Part shown: positions 1 to 5,237 of the stretch, piece after piece
Numbering within the stretch: the stretch's first letter is position 1
How the letters are laid out: the number at the start of each line of letters is the position of its first letter
Assembly (NCBI GenBank): GCA_030146905.1
Contig: JASLAV010000379.1
Coordinates: 1-8,024 of the forward strand
DNA length: 8,024 nt
Direction: 5' to 3'
Source of the DNA: Lentzea sp.
GTDB taxonomy: Bacteria > Actinomycetota > Actinomycetes > Mycobacteriales > Pseudonocardiaceae
Program-made: the position numbers and the translations under genes
Notes under the pieces: model-generated
Seen by the model: the letters and a program-made list of their open reading frames with translations, nothing else
What the model was told of the DNA's origin: nothing
The model's database searches: none

Positions 1-146
1 AGAGACTTGGCGTACAGCCGACGCTGGCTCAGCCCCTGGCGCTCCCGAATCGTGCGAAGTGCACGCCCGAATTGCTGTATCGCGGTGCGGCGTCCGTTCG
101 AGAAGCGATCACCTGAAGCCGAACCTTGCCGGTTCGCTACCGACAC
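1..146 (-). CDS. XRE-family helix-turn-helix regulator, N-terminal fragment cut by window edge
   Basis: This minus-strand frame is open from about base 266 to the left edge. Its first 48 residues end in a classic XRE/Cro DNA-binding start: QQFGRALRTIRERQGLSQRR at residues 24-43, followed by LYAKS. The spacing of the hydrophobic residues, the ERQGLSQ turn and the start of the recognition region fit HTH_3/HTH_31 domains. I chose the GTG at 146 because GGGGAGGG sits five bases upstream. In-frame ATGs at 191 and 203 lack a comparable site and fall inside the inverted repeat at 181-212. The rest of the protein lies outside the window, so it is unknown whether it is a short repressor or a longer protein with a TPR or sensor domain. 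It is transcribed away from the desaturase gene, with a long space between them. A role in controlling the neighbouring cluster is inference. Confidence 0.72.
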   Translation of the reverse strand, partial: MSVANRQGSASGDRFSNGRRTAIQQFGRALRTIRERQGLSQRRLYAKS

Positions 147-180
147 GACGACCCTCCCCGTTGATCCGAGGTAAATCTTG

Positions 181-212
181 CCACATCGCATGAGGACCGA
201 CATGCGATGTGG
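181..212. repeat. Perfect 12-bp inverted repeat (hairpin or operator) in the leader of the left-edge regulator
   Basis: CCACATCGCATG at 181-192 and CATGCGATGTGG at 201-212 are exact reverse complements separated by eight bases (193-200). The element lies about 35 bases upstream of the preferred GTG start of the left-edge XRE gene, on its 5' side. It could be an operator bound by a dimer, possibly for autoregulation, or a stable RNA stem in the 5' leader. No T-run follows it in either direction, so a factor-independent terminator is unlikely. Confidence 0.8.
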
Positions 213-939
213 GCCTGCCAACAGCGGTCCGCTTCCATGTCCCTGAGGTCACAACCGTTCGATTCGCTAGCTGTGCGGTGGGCGTCCGCATGGGTCGGTG
301 CACGCCTGGGACGCACGTCCAGAGGCTGTTTCAACGCAATACTCAACACTCCCTGTATGGACACGTTGTGTTAGCTGTAGCAACCTCTCAGTGAGCGATT
401 CGCTCGTCTGAACGAGGGGCTTGGAAGTTGAGTGCTGTTGTATCGGACCGATGGAGACGTCGTGATTGGACTGGCGCGCCATCGAACAGTGGGGTTTCCG
501 GCGCTCCAACATGAACGCTGAACTCCATTCGAACTCTTGTTCAGCTGTGCTGGGTGACTCGGTAAGTCATTGGGGATGGGTGCCGATTCTTTTCGGCGTG
601 CCGATGTCTCTTCTCTTGATGAAGAAGGGCTCGTGGTGTTCAACTGCGGGGCCGCAGATGTGATGTTTTGCTGCAGCATGCGGCTCGCGCCCACGGGTGA
701 GATCGGCACTCGATCGACAGTGCAAGTGTGCTGCCCTGTAAATGGTAATGCGTCGACAAATGGTGAGCAACTCTGGGAGGTCGAGCGGTCCGACACCGAC
801 TTTCGTCTCCCTGCCTTGTGAATTGGCCCGGTCATCCTCGCCGATTCGGGCATTTTAGGGTGGACTCCTCGGTGGTCTTGTGACTGCTTGTCGGGATGCG
901 TTGGCGCAGTGGTATTCGATTGCTTTGGGGGGAATCAAC
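213..939. other. Gene-poor intergenic region with several short dyads
   Basis: No reading frame here has convincing coding character. The open frames have poor codon bias, no ribosome binding site and low-complexity or Cys/Ser/Arg-rich translations. The stretch is less G/C-rich than the flanking genes. It contains a GAGCGA/TCGCTC dyad with a one-base centre (393-405), overlapped by CTCGT/ACGAG (403-416). It also has ATCGG-A-CCGAT (442-452), GCTGAAC/GTTCAGC with a 15-base spacer (517-523 and 539-545), TGCTGCAGCA (669-678) and GCACT/AGTGC with an 8-base spacer (706-723). A TAGGGT at 856-861 could be a -10 element for the desaturase unit, but I see no matching -35. The region probably holds the divergent control sequences of the left regulator and the desaturase operon, possibly with remnants of a decayed gene. 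Confidence 0.5.
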
Positions 940-1890
940 ATGTCTAATCGGCTACGAGATGAACTGAGGCACATCCGCCGTGCGGTCGACGGGAGGCTGT
1001 TCGCAGGCAAGTTGGCGGTCCTGTGCGTACTGATCATGTCAGGTGCGGCGCTGGTCGCATACGGGGCCATGTGGAGTGTTGCGGCAGGCGTTGTTCTACT
1101 CGGTTTGATGTATGCGCACGCCGTCGAGCTGCAGCATGAGGCATTGCATGGGATCGGATTCCGCAGCCCTAGGGCAAACGTCGTTGCGGGTGTACTCCTG
1201 GGTCTGCCAATGCTCACCTCCTTCGCGGCCTATCGTGCCGCTCATATGCGTCATCACCGCGACCTGGGCACGCCCGACAACCGGGAGTTCTTCGACTACG
1301 GAGACCAGTACGGAGACGAGGACAGGTCCAGGGCCGGGAACGTGCTCGGCTGGACCTACCGGATGTTGATGATCGGCCACTATCGCCAGTTCGTGGTCGC
1401 GGTTGTGACCATGTTCGGGCGTTCCGCGTTCGCGGACGAGAAGCCCGCGACGATCCGCAACATACGGCGTGACTATCTGATCATGGCTCTTCTGGTGACC
1501 GGTGGTCTGGTGTGGACCGGAGTGTCCGGGAACCTTCTCGTGGTGTGGTTGTGGTTCTTGCCGTTGTTCCTGGTCGCAGGTCCGGTGCACGCACTGGTGG
1601 AGCTGCCGGAGCACTTCCGGTGTGAGACTGACACGACCGATGTCTTCCGCAACACCAGGACGATCCGATCGAACCGGTTGATGGCCTGGTTCACCAACGG
1701 CAACAACTTCCACGTGGAGCACCACTTCATGCCGAGCCTGCCGATCGCGCAGCTGGGTGAGCTGCACGCCGCGCTCGACGGGAAGGTCGTCTATCGCAAC
1801 TTCCACCCGACCAACGTGGACTTCTTGCGCAGCCTCAGCAAGCCGACTTCTCGCGACGTCACCGCGCAGGACCAGCCGATCCAGAGCTGA
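940..1890 (+). CDS. Membrane fatty acid desaturase family protein (di-iron, three His boxes)
   Basis: The 316-residue product carries the three histidine clusters of membrane-bound di-iron desaturases/hydroxylases (PF00487): HEALH at 66-70 (HxxxH), HMRHH at 102-106 (HxxHH) and HVEHH at 258-262 (HxxHH). Extra histidines lie in the PVHALVELPEH segment near 216-225. Hydrophobic segments at about 24-56, 81-97 and 182-214 fit the usual membrane hairpins, with the His boxes facing the cytoplasm. Such enzymes use O2 and electrons from ferredoxin or a reductase to desaturate or hydroxylate lipids, acyl-ACP or other hydrophobic substrates. The ATG at 940 is preferred because a G6 run ending in GGA (about 927-933) precedes it by seven bases. 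An in-frame GTG at 880 would add 20 residues but has no site. It is the first gene of a plus-strand unit with the LmbU-type regulator 39 bases downstream. The substrate is unknown. Unsaturation of a lipid tail or of a tethered intermediate of the cluster product is inference. Confidence 0.88.
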   Translation: MSNRLRDELRHIRRAVDGRLFAGKLAVLCVLIMSGAALVAYGAMWSVAAGVVLLGLMYAHAVELQHEALHGIGFRSPRANVVAGVLLGLPMLTSFAAYRAAHMRHHRDLGTPDNREFFDYGDQYGDEDRSRAGNVLGWTYRMLMIGHYRQFVVAVVTMFGRSAFADEKPATIRNIRRDYLIMALLVTGGLVWTGVSGNLLVVWLWFLPLFLVAGPVHALVELPEHFRCETDTTDVFRNTRTIRSNRLMAWFTNGNNFHVEHHFMPSLPIAQLGELHAALDGKVVYRNFHPTNVDFLRSLSKPTSRDVTAQDQPIQS

Positions 1891-1929
1891 CCACGTTCTG
1901 CCTCAATCTCAAACGGGGGGAGTTCTCGC

Positions 1930-2583
1930 ATGACTGTGGACAATTTGTTGATCGCCACGCCGACATCGCGTGCGGTGCCCACGCCGAGGGGGAACCACGT
2001 CGCGAAGCGCGAGGAGGTTCTGCTGACCAGGGTCGGGCTGCGCATGCCGACCGTGCTCGCCTTCGAAGACTGGGAACGGGCCGGTCGCCAGCTCTCTGGC
2101 ATCGTCGACTCGTCGTCGTGGTGTCTGGGTGACTGGCTGGTGTACGGCAAGCGGCACTTCGCCGACCGCTACAAGAGGGCTATTCGTGCCGCCGGCTTGC
2201 AGTATCAAACGCTGCGCAACTACGCGTGGGTGGCGCGACGGTTCTCACTTGACCGGCGCCGTGAAGCGCTGACGTTCCAGCATCACGCCGAGGTGGCTTC
2301 GCTACCTCTGGGTGACCAGGAACACTGGCTTGATGCGGCTGAACGCGGTACCTGGTCCACCAAACAACTGCGCACGCAGTTGCGTGAAAGCCGTGTTCCA
2401 GGCGAGGTTGGCGCCACCGCGGTGCAAACCTCGGCGGTGCTGCCGAGGATCGAGATTCAGGGACGGCAGCTTTCGTTGTGGCGCAAGGCCGCCGACCAAA
2501 CCGGCGCTGAGTTCGACAGCTGGGTGGTCAATGTGCTCGATCGGGCGGCTGAGCAGGTCCTCGACGAGAGCGACAGCGACTAG
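1930..2583 (+). CDS. lmbU: LmbU-family cluster-situated transcriptional regulator
   Basis: The 217-residue protein resembles the LmbU/NovE/HmtD family of regulators found in lincomycin, novobiocin and himastatin clusters. Recognisable family stretches are VLLTRVGLRMPTVLAFEDWE (30-49), the GIVDSSSWCLGDWLVYGKRHFADRY region (57-81), the AAGLQYQTLRNYAWVARRF segment (87-105) and FQHHAEVASLP (116-126). Residues 80-107 look like a helix-turn-helix-like basic segment. The C-terminus has an acidic tail (LDESDSD). Family members act mainly as pathway activators, and LmbU is reported to bind DNA directly. The ATG at 1930 follows GGGGGGAG (1915-1922) by seven bases, the same style of site as the upstream desaturase gene, so the two are probably co-transcribed. 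The gene ends 16 bases before the stop of the convergent piperazate synthase gene. I recognised the family from memory; a profile search would confirm it. Confidence 0.85.
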   Translation: MTVDNLLIATPTSRAVPTPRGNHVAKREEVLLTRVGLRMPTVLAFEDWERAGRQLSGIVDSSSWCLGDWLVYGKRHFADRYKRAIRAAGLQYQTLRNYAWVARRFSLDRRREALTFQHHAEVASLPLGDQEHWLDAAERGTWSTKQLRTQLRESRVPGEVGATAVQTSAVLPRIEIQGRQLSLWRKAADQTGAEFDSWVVNVLDRAAEQVLDESDSD

Positions 2584-2599
2584 GTCCGATCGTTCGGGG

Positions 2600-3250
2600 T
2601 CAGGGAGCGGAAGCCGGGTAGACCAGCCTGCTCATCATCGCCGCTACCTCCTGGTGCGCGCCTTGCCCGCATTGGGCGAACGAGCTGCGTACCCGCTCTC
2701 TGACCTCGGACTCCTGCTCCTGGCTGAGTTTGAACATGCCTTCCGCGCGCACCACCGTGAGCCGGAACGCTCCGACCGCGGGCAGGATGCGGTGGAAGTA
2801 GTCCATCGAACCAGTCATGTCCCAGCCGGTGCCGAATGCGGCCTCGAATGTCCGGACGGTGGAGCGCACCACCTCCAATGTCTCATCCGGGGAGTCAATC
2901 TTCTGAATCACGCCACGTACGTGCGCCGCGGTGAAGTTCCACGTGGGCGCTGCCGGGCTCGTCCGGTATACCGAGGGGGACACGTAGGCATTCGGGCCGG
3001 TGAACACGACCAGCACCTGTGCGTTGTCCCGCAACGCCTTCCAATGGGGGTTCGCTCGGTTCATGTGTCCCCACAGGACCGAGCCCTCCTCGTTCGGCGC
3101 CGGCTCACCGCCGGGCGCCGGGATGATCGGCAGATGGGTCGCATGTGGACCGTCGGGACCGTTGGACGTCATCAGCGCGAGCGGATGGTCGCGCATCAGC
3201 TCTGCGATCCACGTTCCGTCCGGGGCGCGGTACGGGGCCGGCACAAACAT
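2600..3250 (-). CDS. ktzT: Piperazate synthase (KtzT/PipS type, PaiB fold)
   Basis: The 216-residue protein has the split-barrel fold signatures of PaiB-like proteins: MFVPAPYRAPD at the N-terminus, LWGHMNRANPHW (59-70), AYVSPSVY (88-95), PTWNF (102-106), AHVRGVIQ (109-116) and EGMFKLSQ (170-177). Most annotations would call it an FMN-binding negative transcriptional regulator. KtzT and PipS belong to this family but bind haem and form the N-N bond of L-piperazic acid from N5-hydroxy-L-ornithine. H62 in the GHMNRANPHW motif is a candidate haem or active-site residue. The ATG at 3250 is chosen because AGGAGG lies seven bases upstream. A longer frame to 3370 merely overlaps the hydroxylase gene and has no family similarity. 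It starts 37 bases after the ornithine hydroxylase gene on the same strand. That pairing is what separates piperazate synthase from ordinary PaiB repressors. The stop is only 16 bases from the convergent lmbU-type gene, with no convincing terminator between. Confidence 0.88.
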   Translation of the reverse strand: MFVPAPYRAPDGTWIAELMRDHPLALMTSNGPDGPHATHLPIIPAPGGEPAPNEEGSVLWGHMNRANPHWKALRDNAQVLVVFTGPNAYVSPSVYRTSPAAPTWNFTAAHVRGVIQKIDSPDETLEVVRSTVRTFEAAFGTGWDMTGSMDYFHRILPAVGAFRLTVVRAEGMFKLSQEQESEVRERVRSSFAQCGQGAHQEVAAMMSRLVYPASAP

Positions 3251-3287
3251 CCGACCGCCTCCTCTTCGTGATCTCGTGGCCGGGCTC

Positions 3288-4571
3288 TCAGCGCGAGCCG
3301 GCGAGGACTGACCTGAGAACATCGCCTGCTCGCACGGCGGCGTTGGACAGCAACGTCGAAGCCAAGCCATGGCTGTGTTCCGTCGGACCCTGCACGTAGA
3401 TGCCGCAGCGCACGTTCGCCGTGGTCACCACTCGGTAGTCCAGTTCGATGCGCGGGCGGTTCTCGCTGTCGCACTTGCACAGCTCTGCGGCGGTGCCGAG
3501 TGCTAGCAGCGGGTCGGCTGGCCGATAACCGGTCGCATAGACGAGCACGTCGACGTCGAGGAACTGGGCCTGTCCACTTGGCAGGTGCAGCACCCGCACC
3601 TCGACTTCGTTGCTCCGGGGCTGGATGTCGGTGATCTTGGATGTGTTGAGCACCTGCAGCCTGCGTTGCCCGGTGACTTTCTCCTCGTACACGGTGGAAT
3701 ACAGGTCGTGGATAAGGTCGCGGTCGACGACCGAGTAGTTGGTGTTGCTGTGGTAGTCCAGCAGCATTTCCTTGACCTCGGTGGAGGCGTGATAAAAGGC
3801 CGGAACGGAAGCCGGGTCGAAGATGCCGTTGGCGAACGGGCTGTCGTCGGCGGGGCTGTAGCCGAACCGGCTGAACACCGTGTAGACCTCGGTGTCCAGG
3901 GACCTGCGGTGCAGGTGTTCAACCGTCTCCGCCGCGCTTTGGCCCGCCCCGACGACCATGAACCGCTTCGCCGACCGCATCGGCTCAGTCTCGAGGCGGT
4001 GCATCAGCTGCTCGTTGTGGATGATCCGATCGGACTCGGCCCCGACGGGTGGCAGCGATGGTGCGAGACCTGTCGCGACTATGACGTTGCGGGCGCGCAG
4101 CAACGTCTCTTCGCCGGTCGCGACACACACTGATGCGATGTCGAGTGCGATCACCTCGCCATCGCGCTGCACCGGTCGCATGTCGACGACTCGTCGGCCG
4201 TAGTGCACGTCGCACTCGACGCGGCCAGCGGCCCAGGTCAGGTACTGGTGAAACTCGGCCCGGCTTGGAAACAGGCTTTGGTGGTTCGTGAAGTCGACCA
4301 ACCGGTCTTGCGCAGCCAGAAACGCGAGAAAGCTGAAATCGCTCGTCGGGTTGCGCAACGTGACGAGGTCCTTGATGAAGGAAATCTGCATCCGGGCACC
4401 GTCGATGAGCATGCCCGTGTGCCAACCGAACTGTTCCTGCTTCTCCAGGAAGACGCAGGAAAGGCGTTCTGCTGCAGTGACTCGTCGATTGTGCTCGCCC
4501 ACGGCGATGGCCAGCGCAAGGTTAGCCGGGCCGAAGCCGACGCCGACGACGTCGTACACATGCGCGTCCAT
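3288..4571 (-). CDS. ktzI: L-ornithine N5-monooxygenase (KtzI/PvdA/SidA family)
   Basis: The 427-residue class B flavoprotein monooxygenase has an FAD-binding motif GVGFGPAN (10-17), an NADPH-binding motif GAGQSAAE (208-215) and the ATGYRP motif (346-351). It also has the ornithine-hydroxylase stretches MQISFIKDLVTLRNP (61-75), with K67 a probable substrate-carboxylate contact, and SPFANGIFDP (244-253). Length and order match KtzI and PvdA. It uses NADPH and O2 to convert L-ornithine to N5-hydroxy-L-ornithine in the cytosol. In siderophore pathways this feeds hydroxamates. Here the next gene is a KtzT-type synthase, so the hydroxylamine is most likely cyclised to L-piperazate. The ATG at 4571 follows AAGGA by about seven bases. 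The stop at 3288 is 37 bases before the synthase start, consistent with one transcript. A 148-base leader with several inverted repeats separates it from the XRE gene upstream. A lysine-specific N6-hydroxylase is a less likely alternative. Confidence 0.93.
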   Translation of the reverse strand: MDAHVYDVVGVGFGPANLALAIAVGEHNRRVTAAERLSCVFLEKQEQFGWHTGMLIDGARMQISFIKDLVTLRNPTSDFSFLAFLAAQDRLVDFTNHQSLFPSRAEFHQYLTWAAGRVECDVHYGRRVVDMRPVQRDGEVIALDIASVCVATGEETLLRARNVIVATGLAPSLPPVGAESDRIIHNEQLMHRLETEPMRSAKRFMVVGAGQSAAETVEHLHRRSLDTEVYTVFSRFGYSPADDSPFANGIFDPASVPAFYHASTEVKEMLLDYHSNTNYSVVDRDLIHDLYSTVYEEKVTGQRRLQVLNTSKITDIQPRSNEVEVRVLHLPSGQAQFLDVDVLVYATGYRPADPLLALGTAAELCKCDSENRPRIELDYRVVTTANVRCGIYVQGPTEHSHGLASTLLSNAAVRAGDVLRSVLAGSR

Positions 4572-4641
4572 GAAAATTCCTTGATGGCGATCGGGATAAT
4601 TTGGAGCACGCCCCGTTCTTCAGGCGGCAAACAAATCGTAT

Positions 4642-4667
4642 CCGAATTTTCGGGGCTGGTGCCCGAA
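4642..4667 (-). promoter_or_regulatory. Overlapping, mutually exclusive dyads in the leader of the ornithine hydroxylase gene
   Basis: On the plus strand CCGAA-TT-TTCGG occupies 4642-4653. TTCGGG (4649-4654) pairs equally well with CCCGAA (4662-4667) across a seven-base loop. The middle TTCGG is shared, so only one of the two stems can form at a time. The element lies about 70-100 bases upstream of the ATG at 4571. A TACGAT sequence immediately downstream on the minus strand could be a -10 box, but no good -35 is seen. Operator, alternative RNA structure or chance are all possible. Confidence 0.4.
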
Positions 4668-4675
4668 TAAGTGGA

Positions 4676-4691
4676 CGTTCATCGCTGAACG
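4676..4691. repeat. Inverted repeat CGTTCA-N4-TGAACG between XRE and hydroxylase genes
   Basis: A 6-bp perfect dyad (CGTTCA at 4676-4681, TGAACG at 4686-4691) with a four-base loop, located 29 bases downstream of the XRE stop on the minus strand. Loop size suits an RNA hairpin, but there is no T-run. A weak intergenic hairpin or an operator half-pair is possible. Confidence 0.4.
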
Positions 4692-4719
4692 CCGTCGTGT
4701 CGTCCTGTCGACGGGACAG

Positions 4720-5166
4720 TCACTTCGTGGCGTGTGGATGCAGATGCACGAGCAGGACAGCGTCGAGCAACCGGAACCAATCCGCCTCGGCGAGGTCGCG
4801 GCCCGCGAGCGCGGCCAGCGCGGCGAGCAACCGACCCGCGAGCTCAGCGGGCTGCTCGCCGGTCGTCTCCGCGATGGTCTGCACGTCTCTGCGGAAACGG
4901 GCGCCGCGGCTAAGTCGCACCAGCGATGACGGCAGTGCGGGCGGCTGTGCCGTTGTTCCGCCTTCCGGCTCCATGCGCAACACGAATACGGCTCCGAGCG
5001 CGTCCGCGAGCCTGTTGACCGCGTCCACTGTCGGGTTGCCGCGCCCGTTCTCCAAGTTCGCGACGTACGGCACGGAAAGGCCGGCCTCGGTCGCCACGGA
5101 GAGCAGCGTGCGTCCGTTCGCGGCTCGCAGTGCTCGCAACTGCTGCCCGAGCTCCTGGTTGCCCAT
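4720..5166 (-). CDS. Small XRE-family transcriptional regulator
   Basis: The 148-residue protein begins with a full HTH_3 domain. LGQQLRALRAANGRTLLSVA (6-25) gives helices 1-2 and TEAGLSVPYVANLENGRGNP (26-45) gives the turn, recognition helix and the conserved S-x-x-Y-x-x-x-x-E-N-G-R pattern. TVDAVNRLADALG (46-58) closes the domain. The remaining part is Ala/Leu-rich and helical (about 95-148) with no recognised ligand domain, possibly a dimerisation segment. The ATG at 5166 is preferred because AGGTGGG lies five bases upstream. A GTG at 5193 would start inside the palindrome region and has no site. The gene is divergent from the MFS exporter, and the short space between holds two palindromes. 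The common arrangement is a repressor controlling its own gene and the exporter, perhaps in response to the exported product. It may also read through into the hydroxylase gene 148 bases downstream. Confidence 0.86.
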   Translation of the reverse strand: MGNQELGQQLRALRAANGRTLLSVATEAGLSVPYVANLENGRGNPTVDAVNRLADALGAVFVLRMEPEGGTTAQPPALPSSLVRLSRGARFRRDVQTIAETTGEQPAELAGRLLAALAALAGRDLAEADWFRLLDAVLLVHLHPHATK

Positions 5167-5175
5167 GTCGACCCA

Positions 5176-5189
5176 CCTGTCTTGACAGG
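5176..5189. promoter_or_regulatory. Palindromic candidate operator O1 overlapping a -35 box
   Basis: CCTGTCTTGACAGG is a 14-bp dyad with six-base perfect arms (CCTGTC/GACAGG) around TT. It contains TTGACA (5182-5187), an exact consensus -35 hexamer reading toward the MFS gene, and it lies within the 5' leader of the divergent XRE gene. Binding here would block exporter transcription and could roadblock the XRE transcript. Confidence 0.65.
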
Positions 5190-5212
5190 ACACTGCGTCT
5201 GATGACTATTCT
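5182..5212 (+). promoter_or_regulatory. Candidate promoter for the MFS exporter gene
   Basis: TTGACA (5182-5187) is a perfect -35. TATTCT (5207-5212) matches four of six -10 positions with a 19-base spacer, which is slightly long. Both hexamers fall inside palindromes, as expected for a repressed promoter. A start site near 5219 would give a short leader of about 20 bases containing the G-rich ribosome binding site. Confidence 0.5.
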
Positions 5213-5221
5213 GCCAGAATA
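5207..5221. promoter_or_regulatory. Palindromic candidate operator O2 overlapping a -10 box
   Basis: TATTCTGCCAGAATA is a perfect 15-bp palindrome with seven-base arms and one central base. Its centre is about 31.5 bp from the centre of the 5176-5189 palindrome, close to three DNA turns, so both would face the same side of the helix. Position between the divergent XRE and MFS genes makes the XRE protein the obvious candidate ligand (inference). Confidence 0.68.
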
Positions 5222-5237
5222 ACTCTGGGGGGGTGGT

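Noticed and set aside
570..821. 83-residue Cys-containing plus-strand open frame
   Set aside because: It starts at TTG with no ribosome binding site. By hand count about 60% of third positions are G/C, close to the local base composition and far below the neighbouring genes. Not supportable as a gene.
371..853. 160-residue minus-strand open frame in the gene-poor region
   Set aside because: It is Ser/Pro/Thr/Arg-rich with no recognisable motif, no ribosome binding site and no coding-like third-position bias.
1894..1908. TTCTGCC half-site resembling the 5207-5221 palindrome, upstream of the LmbU-type gene
   Set aside because: Only one arm is present and the second half does not match.
2586..2597. 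Possible bidirectional terminator CCGA-TCGT-TCGG between the convergent lmbU-type and synthase genes
   Set aside because: The stem is only four base pairs and there is no T-run on either side. Too weak to call.
2312..3271. 319-residue plus-strand open frame
   Set aside because: It spans the lmbU-type 3' end and runs antisense to the piperazate synthase gene. The translation is Arg/Ser-rich shadow sequence; both overlapped genes have clear family motifs.
3250..3370. 40-residue N-terminal extension of the piperazate synthase
   Set aside because: It overlaps the hydroxylase C-terminus and lacks family similarity, while the ATG at 3250 has a perfect AGGAGG at good spacing.
4705..4719. CTGTC-N5-GACAG, a possible third copy of the CCTGTC/GACAGG operator
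   Set aside because: Only five-base arms with different centre spacing, abutting the XRE stop codon. The similarity could easily be chance.
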